A stretch of DNA of 64,000 nt. Source: Streptomyces luomodiensis (GTDB lineage: Bacteria; Actinomycetota; Actinomycetes; Streptomycetales; Streptomycetaceae). Positions 16,405 through 24,610 of this stretch are shown piece by piece; positions within the stretch are counted from its first letter, which is position 1, and each line of letters starts with the position of its first letter. The stretch is from contig NZ_CP117522.1 in the NCBI RefSeq assembly GCF_031679605.1, positions 682,001 to 746,000 on the forward strand, read 5' to 3'. The position numbers and the translations under genes are program-made. Under the pieces are notes generated by a model. The model saw nothing but the letters and a program-made list of their open reading frames with translations. It did no database searches and had not been told where the DNA came from.

Positions 16405-17409
16405 ATGCGTATCGGCATCATGGGCCTGGGGCGGATCGGCGCCTTCCACGCCGAGACCCTGTCCACGATCGACACGGTGGACTCGCTCGTGGTCACCGAC
16501 CCGGTCACCGCGGCCGCCACCGCCGCCGCCGAGCGGTTCGGCGCCCGAGCGGTCGGCTCGCCGGAGGCCGTGCTGGCCGCCGGCGTGGACGGCGTCGTGA
16601 TCGCCGCGGCGACCGACGCCCACCCCGAGCTCGTCCTCGCCGCCGTGCGGGCGGGCGTACCGGTCTTCTGCGAGAAGCCCGTGGCGCGCACGGTCGCGGA
16701 GAGCCTCGCCGTCCTGCGCGCGGTCGAGGGCAGCGGCGTGCAGGTCCAGATCGGCTACAACCGGCGCTTCGACCCCGGGTACGTGGCCGCGCGGAAGGCG
16801 GTGCTCAGCGGTGAGCTGGGGCCGCTGCACACCGTACGGTCCACCACCTTGGACCCCGCGCCGCCCCCGGCCGCCTACGTGGCCGTCTCCGGTGGCATCT
16901 TCCGCGACTGCAGCGTGCACGACTTCGACACCGTCCGCTGGATCACCGGCCGCGAGGTCACCGAGGTCTACGCCACCGGGGCCAACCGCGGAGCCGACTA
17001 CATCGCGGCCGCCGGAGACGTGGACACCGCCTCCGCCCTCCTCACCCTCGACGACGGCACCCTCGCCGTGGTCTCCAACACGCGGCACAACGCCCGCGGT
17101 TACGACGCCCGTCTGGAGCTCCACGGCATGACGGACAGCATCGCCGCGGGCCTGGAGGACAAGCTGCCGCTGCGCTCCGCCGAACCGGGCGCCACCTTCC
17201 CGGGCGGCACCCCGCACCACTTCTTCATGGACCGCTTCGCCGCCGCCTACCGGGCCGAGCTCACCGCCTTCACCGAGGTCGTGGCGGGCCGGCTGCCCTC
17301 TCCCTGCACCGTCGCCGACGCCCTGGAGGCCGGCTGGATCGCGGAGGCGTGCACACTGTCGCTGCACGAGCACCGCCCCGTGAGCCTGGCAGAGGTACGG
17401 ACGGCATGA
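16405..17409 (+). CDS. Gfo/Idh/MocA family NAD(P)-dependent oxidoreductase (inositol 2-dehydrogenase-like)
   Basis: 334-aa sugar or polyol dehydrogenase. The N-terminal Rossmann fold is GIMGLGRIGAFHAE; CEKPVA (about 93-98) carries the catalytic Lys; IFRDCSVHDFDTVRW (about 168-182) supplies the Asp and His of the active site, matching the myo-inositol 2-dehydrogenase subgroup. Length is normal. An AAGGGA ribosome binding site precedes the ATG. It stands alone, without other iol genes, so the substrate may be another cyclitol or sugar. It is convergent with a TetR gene 184 bp away; no strong terminator was seen in that gap. Confidence 0.88.
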   Translation: MRIGIMGLGRIGAFHAETLSTIDTVDSLVVTDPVTAAATAAAERFGARAVGSPEAVLAAGVDGVVIAAATDAHPELVLAAVRAGVPVFCEKPVARTVAESLAVLRAVEGSGVQVQIGYNRRFDPGYVAARKAVLSGELGPLHTVRSTTLDPAPPPAAYVAVSGGIFRDCSVHDFDTVRWITGREVTEVYATGANRGADYIAAAGDVDTASALLTLDDGTLAVVSNTRHNARGYDARLELHGMTDSIAAGLEDKLPLRSAEPGATFPGGTPHHFFMDRFAAAYRAELTAFTEVVAGRLPSPCTVADALEAGWIAEACTLSLHEHRPVSLAEVRTA

Positions 17410-17593
17410 CGACAGCCGGGCCGCCGCGCGGCGCAGATCCTGGGCGCGGCCCGGATCCGCGAGCTCGCCGTCGTGGGGCGCCACCGGATCCGTCCGTCGC
17501 CATACGGCCCACGAGGGCCGGCGGCTGAGCTGCCGGGTCGTCCAGAGCCGATGCATGAGAGCCGGTCCCTGCGGGCCGGTCCTCTGCGGCGTC

Positions 17594-18172
17594 TCACCTT
17601 CCCGGCGCGCCGGCGCGCAGTCCGTCCATGACCAGGTCCAGAAGCCGCCGGGCGCGCGCCTGCCCGTCGTCACGGGGATCGATCTGCCACAGGCCGCAGA
17701 TGGCGAGCAGGAAGTCGTCGGCGGTGACGCCCGGACGGATGGTGCCGACGTCCGCGTTCGCCGCCAGCAGGAGCTCGACGGCCTCGGTCACCAGGCCGTG
17801 TCCCGGTTTGGCCGGGCCGCCGGGCGCGCTGGTGGCCTTGTGCAGGGCGTCCGCCAGCCCGGCCTTGGCCAGGGCGAACCGGGCCAGATGCGCCATCCAC
17901 TCCCGCAGCGCCGCGTCCGGTGCGCGGGTGCGGAGCAGCTCGGCCGCGGTGTCCGCGAGCTGCCGCATCTCATGGCGGTAGATCTCCAGAACGAGGGCCT
18001 CGCGGCTGGGGAAGTTGCGGTACAGCGTCCCCTGGCCGACGCCCGCCTTCTTCGCGATGGTGCTCAGTGGCACATCCGCCGAGCGGGTCAGCTCCGCCAG
18101 CGCCACTTCCAGGATGCGCTCGCGGTTCGCAGCCGCGTCCGAGCGCAGAGGCGCGTCCTTCTCTCCCCGCAC
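17594..18172 (-). CDS. TetR family regulator, probable repressor of the paoABC-type operon
   Basis: 192-aa TetR protein with HTH at about 15-60 (RILEVALAELTRS, then LSTIAKKAGVGQGTLYRNFPSREALV). The C-terminal domain belongs to the subgroup often annotated with a SACE_7040-type fold. The GTG start at 18170-18172 has GGAGG just upstream. It is divergent from the molybdenum-oxidoreductase operon; two palindromes, 18217-18228 and 18244-18261, lie between the genes, strongly suggesting autoregulation and control of the operon by an aldehyde or related ligand (inference). Confidence 0.9.
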   Translation of the reverse strand: MRGEKDAPLRSDAAANRERILEVALAELTRSADVPLSTIAKKAGVGQGTLYRNFPSREALVLEIYRHEMRQLADTAAELLRTRAPDAALREWMAHLARFALAKAGLADALHKATSAPGGPAKPGHGLVTEAVELLLAANADVGTIRPGVTADDFLLAICGLWQIDPRDDGQARARRLLDLVMDGLRAGAPGR

Positions 18173-18216
18173 TCGTCCTCCATTCCGGCCATGGCTCAGT
18201 GCCGACCTTGCTCACC

Positions 18217-18261
18217 GGACAGCTGTCCGCTAAGTTCATGCGCAGCGGACAGTTGTCCGCT
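18217..18261. promoter_or_regulatory. Paired palindromic TetR operators upstream of the pao-type operon
   Basis: Two related palindromes, GGACAGCTGTCC (18217-18228) and AGCGGACAGTTGTCCGCT (18244-18261), share the core CGGACAnnTGTCCG with flanking CTAAG / CTTAG. Their centres are 30 bp apart, about three helical turns. They lie in the divergent intergenic region between the TetR gene (start 18172) and the 2Fe-2S subunit gene (start 18415). Confidence 0.8.
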
Positions 18262-18414
18262 TAGGCTCACCTTACCGGCAGAAACGGCCCGTGTGGATGG
18301 CCGGGACCGAGCGCCGACCGGGTTTCTCGCGCATCCCGCATCCTCGGGGCCTTCACCGGGACCTTCCCCCTGAACGACTTCGACGCGCACCACACCCGCG
18401 AAAGAAGGCTGATC

Positions 18415-18987
18415 ATGGCCACAGCCCCCTCGTCGACGTCCAGCGTCATCACGCTGACCATCAACGGCGAGAAGTACACGCTGCCCGTCGACCACCGCAC
18501 CACCCTGCTCGACGCCCTGCGTGAGCACCTCGACCTCACCGGCACCAAGAAGGGCTGCGACCAGGGGCAGTGCGGCGCCTGCACGGTACTGCTCGACGGC
18601 CGGCGGGCCGTCTCCTGCCTCCAGCTCGCCGTGGCCGCCGAGGGCCGCGAGGTCACCACCATCGAGGGCGTGGCCGAGGGCGACCGGCTCCATCCGGTGC
18701 AGCAGGCGTTCCTCGACCTCGACGGCTACCAGTGCGGCTACTGCACTCCGGGGCAGATCTGTTCCGCCCTCGCCGTGATCGAGGAACACGCGGCGGGCTG
18801 GCCGAGCGCCGTCACCACCGATGTCCATCCCGAAGCGGGACCCCCACCACTGACCGCCGACGAGATCCGGGAGCGGATGAGCGGCAACCTGTGCCGCTGC
18901 GGCGCCTACGTGTCGATCGTGCAGGCGGTCGCGCGGGCGGCCGAGGCGCGGGCGACCACGACCACCACCGAGGAGGCCGTCGCATGA
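18415..18987 (+). CDS. paoA: Aldehyde oxidoreductase 2Fe-2S subunit (PaoA/YagT-like)
   Basis: 190-aa small subunit of a xanthine-oxidase-family enzyme. It binds two [2Fe-2S] clusters: the plant-type site GCDQGQCGACTVLLDG (about 45-60) and the C-terminal CGYCTPGQ ... NLCRCGAY helical-bundle site. It has a short hydrophilic N-terminus without an obvious Tat RR motif, unlike periplasmic E. coli PaoA, so the enzyme is probably cytoplasmic here. The ATGA overlap with the next gene (18984) indicates coupling. It transfers electrons from the Mo centre to FAD. Confidence 0.92.
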   Translation: MATAPSSTSSVITLTINGEKYTLPVDHRTTLLDALREHLDLTGTKKGCDQGQCGACTVLLDGRRAVSCLQLAVAAEGREVTTIEGVAEGDRLHPVQQAFLDLDGYQCGYCTPGQICSALAVIEEHAAGWPSAVTTDVHPEAGPPPLTADEIRERMSGNLCRCGAYVSIVQAVARAAEARATTTTTEEAVA

Positions 18988-19976
18988 AAGAGTTCGGCTA
19001 TCAGCGCGTCGTCGACGTCTCCGAGGCGGTCGCCGTCCTGGGCGCCGATCCGGACGCGCGTTTCCTGGGCGGCGGCACCAATCTCGTCGACCTGATGAAG
19101 ACCGGCGTGGAGCGCCCCGGACGCCTGGTCGACGTCCGTGAACTGCCCCTGGACCGGGTCGAGTCGACCGCGGACGGCGGTCTGCGGGTCGGCGCCACCG
19201 TCACCAACAGCGATCTCGCCGCCCACCCCGAGGTACGGCGCCGCTACCCGGCCCTGACACAGGCCGTCCTGGCCGGCGCGTCCGGGCAGCTGCGCAACAT
19301 GGCCACGGTCGGCGGCAACCTGCTCCAGCGCACCCGCTGCGGCTACTTCACCGATGTGGTGTCGCCCTGCAACAAGCGCCGCCCCGGCAGCGGTTGTCCG
19401 GCCATCGAGGGTGAGCATCACAATCACGCCATTCTCGGCGCCTCCGGGCACTGCGTGGCCACCCACCCCTCGGACATGGCGGTCGCGCTCACCGCGTTCG
19501 ACGCCGTCGTGTCGTACGAAACCACCGACGGGCCGGGCGAGTTGCCGCTCGCGGACTTCTACCTGCCCGTGGGCGACACCCCGCACCTGGAGACGGCGCT
19601 GCCGTCCGGTGCGCTGATCACCGGCGTCACTCTGCCCCCGGCCCCGGTCGCCGCCCACTCCCGCTACCGGAAGGTCCGCGAGCGCGCGTCCTACGCCTTC
19701 GCGATCGGTTCGATCGCCGGCGCCCTCGACGTCCGGGACGGGGTCGTCCACGATGTCCGCCTCGCCTTCGGAGCAGTCGCCTCGCGGCCGTGGCGGGCCC
19801 GGGTGGCCGAGCGGTCGCTGACCGGGGGCCCGGTGAGCGCCGACGCGTTCGCCGCCGCCGCGGACGCCGAACTGGCCGCCGCGAAGGTCCTGCCGCACAA
19901 CGGATACAAGGTGCCGCTGATGCGCAACCTCGTCGTGGCCATGCTGACCGAACTCGCCGAGGAGGCCGCCCGATGA
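18984..19976 (+). CDS. paoB: Aldehyde oxidoreductase FAD subunit with 4Fe-4S insert (PaoB/YagS-like)
   Basis: 330-aa FAD-binding middle subunit (CO-dehydrogenase flavoprotein type). FLGGGTNLVDLMK and GQLRNMATVGGNLLQRTRCGYF are the FAD-contact motifs. Between about residues 118 and 160 lie four cysteines (in TRCGYF, SPCNKR, GSGC and GHCVATHPSD) that match the extra [4Fe-4S] site described for E. coli PaoB and absent from classical xanthine dehydrogenases. Start and stop overlap both neighbours by ATGA. This Cys pattern is the best evidence for the PaoABC subfamily. Confidence 0.92.
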   Translation: MKEFGYQRVVDVSEAVAVLGADPDARFLGGGTNLVDLMKTGVERPGRLVDVRELPLDRVESTADGGLRVGATVTNSDLAAHPEVRRRYPALTQAVLAGASGQLRNMATVGGNLLQRTRCGYFTDVVSPCNKRRPGSGCPAIEGEHHNHAILGASGHCVATHPSDMAVALTAFDAVVSYETTDGPGELPLADFYLPVGDTPHLETALPSGALITGVTLPPAPVAAHSRYRKVRERASYAFAIGSIAGALDVRDGVVHDVRLAFGAVASRPWRARVAERSLTGGPVSADAFAAAADAELAAAKVLPHNGYKVPLMRNLVVAMLTELAEEAAR

Positions 19977-22123
19977 CCACCACGACCGGAACCCCCTTGG
20001 TGACAGGGGCTCTCGGCACCGCGCGCACCCGCATCGAGGGCCGGGACAAGGTCACCGGAGCGGCCCGCTACACGGGCGACATCCCCTTGCCCCAACTCGC
20101 CCACGGCTGGCTGGTGCTGTCCACGGTCGCCCGCGGCCGCGTCCGTTCGGTCGAGGTCGAACCCGTCCTCGCCATGCCCGGTGTCCTCGCGGTCCTCCAC
20201 CACGAGAACGCCCCGCGCGTCAACATGGACTACACGAGCATGCTCGGGCGGCCGGACCCGATCCTCGGGGTCTTCCAGAACGACCGTGTCCCCTTCATGG
20301 GCTGGCCGGTGGCGCTCGTCGTCGCCGAACGGCCGGAGCAGGCCAGGGAAGCCGCCGAGCAGCTGGTGGTCCACTACGACCAGGAGCCGCACGACGTCAC
20401 GTTCTTCGCCGGCCACCCCGATGCGTACACCCCCGCGGAGTCGTCCTTCGGGCCCGCGGAGCAGTCGAAGGGGGACGTCGAGGCCGAGCTCGCCGCGTCC
20501 GTGTTCGTCGTGGACTCGGAGTACACCACCCCGGAAGAGCACCACAACCCCATGGAGCCGCACGCGGCGACGGCCTACTGGGACGGCGGCCGGCTCGAGG
20601 TCCTGGACTCCAACCAGGGCAGTACGCTGGTGGCCACCGAGCTCGCGCAGATCTTCTCCCTCGACCCGGGCTCGGTACGGGTGCGGTCCGAACACGTCGG
20701 CGGCGGCTTCGGCTCCAAGACGGTCCGGCCCACCCAGGTGGCCGCCGCGATGGCCGCGACCGTCCTCCAGCGCCCGGTGCGGGTCGTCATGACCCGCCGT
20801 CAGATGTTCTCGGCCATCGGCTACCGCAGCCCCACGGCGCAGCGGGTCAGGCTCGGTGCCGACGCCGACGGACGGCTGCGCGCGCTCGACCACCGGAACG
20901 AGTGCCTCACCTCCACGGTCCACGAATTCATCGAGCGGAGCGCCTCGGTGGGGCGCGTGATGTACGACGCCCCCGCGCACCACACCAGCGACCGGGTCGT
21001 GCGACTCGACGTGCCGACCCCGACGTTCATGCGCGGGCCCGGCGAGGCACCGGGTTCGTTCGCGCTGGAGTGCGCGTTCGACGAACTCGCCGAGAAGTGC
21101 GGTATCGACCCGATCGAGCTGCGGGTGCGCAATGAACCCGACCGGGGCCCCATCTCCGGCCTGCCGTTCAGCAGCCGCAATCTGATCGCCTGCTATGAGG
21201 AGGGCGCCCGCAGGTTCGGCTGGGCGGACCGGGACCCCCAGCCCGGAGTGCGCCGCGAGGGACGGTGGCTGCTCGGGACCGGGATGGCGGCGGCCAGCTT
21301 CCACTCCGGGGTCGGCCCGTCCACGGCGGGCGTGACGGCGGAGGCGGACGGCACCTTCACGGTACGGATCAACGCGGCGGACATCGGGACCGGCGCCCGG
21401 ACCGCCATCGCCCTGGTCGCCGCGGACGGGCTGAAGGTCGATCCGGAACGCGTCCGGGTGGTCATCGCGGACAGCGCCCTCGGCCCGGGGATGTTCGCCG
21501 GTGGCTCGATGGGCACCCGGTCCTGGGCGTGGGCGGTGGCGATCGCGGTGCGCGAGCTGCGGGAGCGGCTGGCCCTGGGCGGCGACATCCCGCCCGAGGG
21601 GATCACCGCCCGGTCCGACACCTCCGATGTGATCGGCTCCCTCTCGCAGAAGGAACGGCACTCCTTCGGCGCCCAGTTCGCCGAGGTGGCCGTGGACGTC
21701 ACGAGCGGCGAGGTCCGGGTGCGCCGGATGCTCGGGATCTTCGCGGCGGGCCGGATCGTCAACCCCCTGACCGCGCGCAACCAGCTCGTCGGCGGGATGA
21801 TCTGGGGCATTTCGATGGCCCTGCACGAGGAGGCGGTCAGGGACCGGGCCTCGGGCGGCCATGTGGGCCCCGACCTCGCGGGCTACCACTTCGCCGCGAA
21901 CGCCGATGTGCCGATCGTCGAGGCGGACTGGGTGGACGACCCGGACCCGGACGACCCGGTCGGTATCAAGGGCGTCGGTGAGGTCGGCATCGTGGGGGCC
22001 GCCGCGGCGATCGCCAACGCGGTGTGGCACGCCACCGGAGTCCGCCACCGTCACCTGCCGATCCGCCCGGACCGGGTCCTGTCGGCGGGGACGAACCTGC
22101 CGGAGGGCGGGCACGGGGCCTGA
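19973..22123 (+). CDS. paoC: Aldehyde oxidoreductase molybdenum-cofactor subunit (PaoC/YagR-like)
   Basis: 716-aa catalytic subunit. N-terminal RIEGRDKVTGAARYTGDI is the family opening; GGGFGSK (about 243-249) and the MRGPGEAPGSFALE segment bind the molybdopterin cofactor; the C-terminal GIKGVGEVGIVGAA carries the catalytic Glu of the xanthine-oxidase family. Length matches PaoC (about 730). The start at 19973 overlaps paoB by ATGA; the longer upstream frame lies inside paoB. Expected reaction: oxidation of aromatic or other aldehydes to acids (detoxification). No dedicated XdhC/PaoD insertion chaperone is next to it. Confidence 0.92.
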   Translation: MTTTTGTPLVTGALGTARTRIEGRDKVTGAARYTGDIPLPQLAHGWLVLSTVARGRVRSVEVEPVLAMPGVLAVLHHENAPRVNMDYTSMLGRPDPILGVFQNDRVPFMGWPVALVVAERPEQAREAAEQLVVHYDQEPHDVTFFAGHPDAYTPAESSFGPAEQSKGDVEAELAASVFVVDSEYTTPEEHHNPMEPHAATAYWDGGRLEVLDSNQGSTLVATELAQIFSLDPGSVRVRSEHVGGGFGSKTVRPTQVAAAMAATVLQRPVRVVMTRRQMFSAIGYRSPTAQRVRLGADADGRLRALDHRNECLTSTVHEFIERSASVGRVMYDAPAHHTSDRVVRLDVPTPTFMRGPGEAPGSFALECAFDELAEKCGIDPIELRVRNEPDRGPISGLPFSSRNLIACYEEGARRFGWADRDPQPGVRREGRWLLGTGMAAASFHSGVGPSTAGVTAEADGTFTVRINAADIGTGARTAIALVAADGLKVDPERVRVVIADSALGPGMFAGGSMGTRSWAWAVAIAVRELRERLALGGDIPPEGITARSDTSDVIGSLSQKERHSFGAQFAEVAVDVTSGEVRVRRMLGIFAAGRIVNPLTARNQLVGGMIWGISMALHEEAVRDRASGGHVGPDLAGYHFAANADVPIVEADWVDDPDPDDPVGIKGVGEVGIVGAAAAIANAVWHATGVRHRHLPIRPDRVLSAGTNLPEGGHGA

Positions 22124-22141
22124 CCTCCCCGTCGAGTGACC

Positions 22142-22176
22142 GGCGCCGGCCAGGACCGCGGAACCTGGCCGGCGCC
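22142..22176. terminator. 13-bp hairpin terminator after the pao-type operon
   Basis: Arms 22142-22154 and 22164-22176 are exact reverse complements around a 9-nt loop, beginning 18 nt after the paoC stop. It is the first of two tandem hairpins here. Confidence 0.8.
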
Positions 22177-22190
22177 GCCGCTCGAAGACG

Positions 22191-22221
22191 CGGGCCGCCG
22201 TCCCGAAGGGGCGGCGGCCCG
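22191..22221. terminator. Second tandem hairpin (14-bp, GC-rich)
   Basis: Arms 22191-22204 and 22208-22221 pair (one G-T position) around a GAA tri-loop. Together with the hairpin at 22142 it forms a double terminator. The rest of the gap up to the ferritin-like gene (22222-22509) shows no supportable gene; it must hold that gene's promoter. Confidence 0.65.
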
Positions 22222-22509
22222 CGGTCGTGAGGTGGTCTCGTGGGGCGAGTCCGCTCGGCCGTACGGGTGGCGCGGCAGACCCGGTCACCGGCCGTCACGA
22301 CCGCCGGCGCCCGCCTCACACCGCCGGACCCGACCGGAGTCCTGTGCCGACCTCGTCGGATACGCCCGTGTGAACCGGCCGCGTGGCGGCCGGATACCGC
22401 CGATCGGCTGGCGCTGTGCGGCGATCCAGTCATCTTCCCCTCGCGCCGGAGCCCTTCCGGACCCGGCGGGGAACACTCGCCGCGTCCGAGGAGAGCAGAG
22501 AGGGCTGTG

Positions 22510-23043
22510 ATGAGCGACGACTTCGTGCTGGACGTGAGCAGGATCCGCGACGAGGCCCGCCGGAAGATGGAGGCCGGGCCGGTGACGGACGCCTACGGCC
22601 TGGACAAGGGCCGTGTCATCGGCATCCTCAACGACGTCATCGCGACCGAGGTGGTGTGCTGGCTGCGCTACACCCGCCACGCCATCTCGGCCAGCGGAAT
22701 CGACCGCGCCCAGGTGTCCGCGGAATTCACCGAGCACGCGAAGGAGGAGATGCAGCACGCGCTGCGCGCCGCCGAACGCGTCTCCCAGCTCGGCGGCGAT
22801 CCCGACTTCGACCCGGCCTCGCTGACAAGCCGCGCCCACACCGACTACACCACACCGCCCGACAACGACTTGCGGGCGATGCTGGAGCACAATCTGCTCG
22901 CCGAGCGCATCGTGATCGCCAGCTACCAGGAGATCATCCGCTGGCTGGGCGAACACGACCCGACCACCCGCCGGCTGATGGAGTCGATCCTGGAGGAAGA
23001 GGAGGAGCACGCCGACGACCTGGTGGACCTGATCGGCATCTGA
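22510..23043 (+). CDS. Ferritin-like / bacterioferritin-type protein
   Basis: 177-aa four-helix-bundle protein. The di-iron ligands are visible: Glu in IATEVVCWLRYTRH, the EHAKEEMQHA pair in helix 2, Glu in LLAERIVIASYQEI, and EEEEEHADDLVDL in the last helix (ExxH motif). It resembles the Dps/bacterioferritin-like proteins annotated as ferritin-like domain protein. It may store iron or destroy peroxide. A GAGAGGG ribosome binding site precedes the ATG at 22510. It is monocistronic between the pao operon terminators and a lipoprotein gene. Confidence 0.87.
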   Translation: MSDDFVLDVSRIRDEARRKMEAGPVTDAYGLDKGRVIGILNDVIATEVVCWLRYTRHAISASGIDRAQVSAEFTEHAKEEMQHALRAAERVSQLGGDPDFDPASLTSRAHTDYTTPPDNDLRAMLEHNLLAERIVIASYQEIIRWLGEHDPTTRRLMESILEEEEEHADDLVDLIGI

Positions 23044-23155
23044 CCACCCGCCGGGACCCTGCCCGGACTCCGCTGTGTACGAGCTGTGTGTCCGAGCTGT
23101 GCGTACCAGCTGTCGCGCAGGGATCACCACCGGTCACCGCGGAGGCATCAGGCCC

Positions 23156-23953
23156 ATGACCACGCGCCGGCCCCGTCCGCTCTCCCTCGTCATCGTGACC
23201 GCCGCCCTGTCCTCGGCGCTGCTCATCGGCTGCGGCGCGGACAGACACGGCCGGAGCTGTTCCGGCCACGCGGGCAAGGATCTCTCCAGCCGTACAGTCG
23301 CCGGTGCCGATCTGTGGCAGAAGAAACTGCGCTGCGTCAACCTCGAGCGCTCCACCGTGACCGGGCTGGTGTCCGAGGCGAACCTGCGCCGCGGCAACCT
23401 CTACGCGGGGCGGCTGGCCGGTGCGTCGCTGGAGAACGTCGACCTGCGCGGCGCCGACCTCCGCCGGGCCGACCTCACCTCCGCCACCCTCTCGCAGGTC
23501 GACCTGCGCGGCGCGGATCTGAGCGGGGCTGCGCTCGGCAAGGCGCTCCTCACGGACGTCAGCCTCGACGGCGCCCGGCTGGCCGGCACGGATCTGCGGG
23601 CGGCGTCCCTCAGCCACGTCGGCCTCACCGCGGCGGACCTGCGCGGCGCCGACCTGGCCGGGGCCACCGTGTCCGACTCCGATCTCCGCGGCGCGCGGCT
23701 GCGGAAGGCCGACGTCTCCGCGACGAGCTGGGAGAACGTCCTGTGCCCGGACGGCTCCCGATCGAGCGCCCGGAATTCCTGCGCGGACCATCCGGACCGG
23801 GCGGCGGCCCGGCCCCGGGCCCCGGCTCGGACCCGGGTCTCGGCTCGGACCCGGGCGGCGGCTCGGCTCTCCGTGCCGCCGGCCGCCGTGCCGGATCAGC
23901 CCCGCGAGGACTCCTGCGCGGCCTGGTGCGCCTGCTCGAGACCTTTCATGTAG
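23156..23953 (+). CDS. Pentapeptide-repeat lipoprotein
   Basis: 265-aa exported protein. Residues 1-26 are a lipoprotein signal (Arg-rich start, hydrophobic core, lipobox LIGC with Cys26), so it should be anchored on the outer face of the membrane. Residues about 60-190 are A(D/N)LxxA pentapeptide repeats (VDLRGADLRRADL and about ten more), forming a right-handed quadrilateral helix. The last 65 residues are Ala/Arg/Pro-rich and low-complexity. Its 3' end overlaps the convergent gene at 23896 by 58 bp, unusual for this window; the tail may have been extended by loss of an earlier stop. Function unknown. Confidence 0.78.
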   Translation: MTTRRPRPLSLVIVTAALSSALLIGCGADRHGRSCSGHAGKDLSSRTVAGADLWQKKLRCVNLERSTVTGLVSEANLRRGNLYAGRLAGASLENVDLRGADLRRADLTSATLSQVDLRGADLSGAALGKALLTDVSLDGARLAGTDLRAASLSHVGLTAADLRGADLAGATVSDSDLRGARLRKADVSATSWENVLCPDGSRSSARNSCADHPDRAAARPRAPARTRVSARTRAAARLSVPPAAVPDQPREDSCAAWCACSRPFM

Positions 23954-24207
23954 GCGTCCAGATAGTCGGCGTCCGACAGCCGGGCGCACGGCTCGGGGAC
24001 GGGTTCGGAGCGGACCGCTCCGCCCTTGTTGGCGGCGGCCCGGTCGGCGATGGCGTTGACACAGCGCCGGGTGATCTCGGCTTTCTCGGCCGGGCCCGGG
24101 GTGCCGGACGGGGTGCGTCTGTCGCGTGCCTCACCGCCGGCGGAACAACCGGTCAGGATCAGGGTGGCGGCGACGACTGTCGCGGCTTTGACGGTGCGGA
24201 TGCGCAT
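23896..24207 (-). CDS. Small lipoprotein, hypothetical
   Basis: 103-aa lipoprotein with a clean signal (positively charged MRIRTVK, hydrophobic core, lipobox LTGC, Cys21) and a short mature domain with two cysteines (in RRCVNAI and EPCARL) that could form a disulfide. No known domain recognised. Codon use is normal. It is convergent with, and overlaps, the pentapeptide-repeat gene. It is divergent from the leader peptide and sulfur transporter starting at 24406. Confidence 0.72.
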   Translation of the reverse strand: MRIRTVKAATVVAATLILTGCSAGGEARDRRTPSGTPGPAEKAEITRRCVNAIADRAAANKGGAVRSEPVPEPCARLSDADYLDAYMKGLEQAHQAAQESSRG

Positions 24208-24331
24208 GTGTCTCCCCGGTGCGTGGAAGGTGGGGGTGCATCATGCGGTGCGCGGACGCCGGCATGGGAGTGCCGTGAAGACGTTGTGATGGAACGGTGA
24301 CTGATCGTCCGCCCGGTCCATCGCGGCGGCC

Positions 24332-24362
24332 CTGTGGCTCACACCACAGCTCACATGGTGAG
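24332..24362. promoter_or_regulatory. Adjacent inverted repeats upstream of a Cys leader peptide
   Basis: CTGTGG (24332-24337) pairs with CCACAG (24344-24349), immediately followed by CTCAC-ATG-GTGAG (24350-24362). They lie 44-74 bp before the leader ORF of the sulfur transporter and are the only strong symmetries in this divergent gap. Likely an operator for a sulfur regulator, which is not identified in the window. Confidence 0.4.
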
Positions 24363-24405
24363 ATGCGAGGCCGTATTCCGGAAACCGGACCATATCCTCG
24401 AGTAC

Positions 24406-24489
24406 ATGTCCGCACCCGCCCGTCTGCTGTGTCTCGCGCTGTTCGCGAACTCGGCGTGGTGCGTCGACGACGGTCTCTGTCGCCGCTGA
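24406..24489 (+). CDS. Cys-containing leader peptide of the sulfur transporter gene (27 aa)
   Basis: ATG 24406 opens a 27-codon ORF with Cys at positions 9, 19 and 25, ending WCVDDGLCRR and stop. Cys-Arg-Arg ends are typical of the tiny leader peptides found before sulfur genes in actinobacteria, where ribosome stalling at Cys codons senses cysteine or charged tRNA-Cys (related attenuation was shown in mycobacteria). It ends 121 bp before the YeeE/YedE transporter. Too short for routine gene finders. Attenuation here is inferred, not shown. Confidence 0.68.
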   Translation: MSAPARLLCLALFANSAWCVDDGLCRR

Positions 24490-24610
24490 GCCGGAACCAG
24501 CCGGTCTCCCCGCCGCGTGCCGCCGCCCACGGCGCCGCGCCACCCGGCCGGTCCCTCCCGCCCAGCGCCGCGCCCCGTCCCCCTTGTCGAACGCCTCCCG
24601 GAGTCCGCTC

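Noticed and set aside
19691..22288. 865-codon open frame on the minus strand opposite paoC
   Set aside because: Shadow frame: no domain, composition typical of antisense reading, and paoC is unambiguous.
24584..24610. TTG start extending the YeeE/YedE transporter by 9 residues
   Set aside because: No ribosome binding site at the right distance, whereas GTG 24611 has GGAG eight bases upstream.
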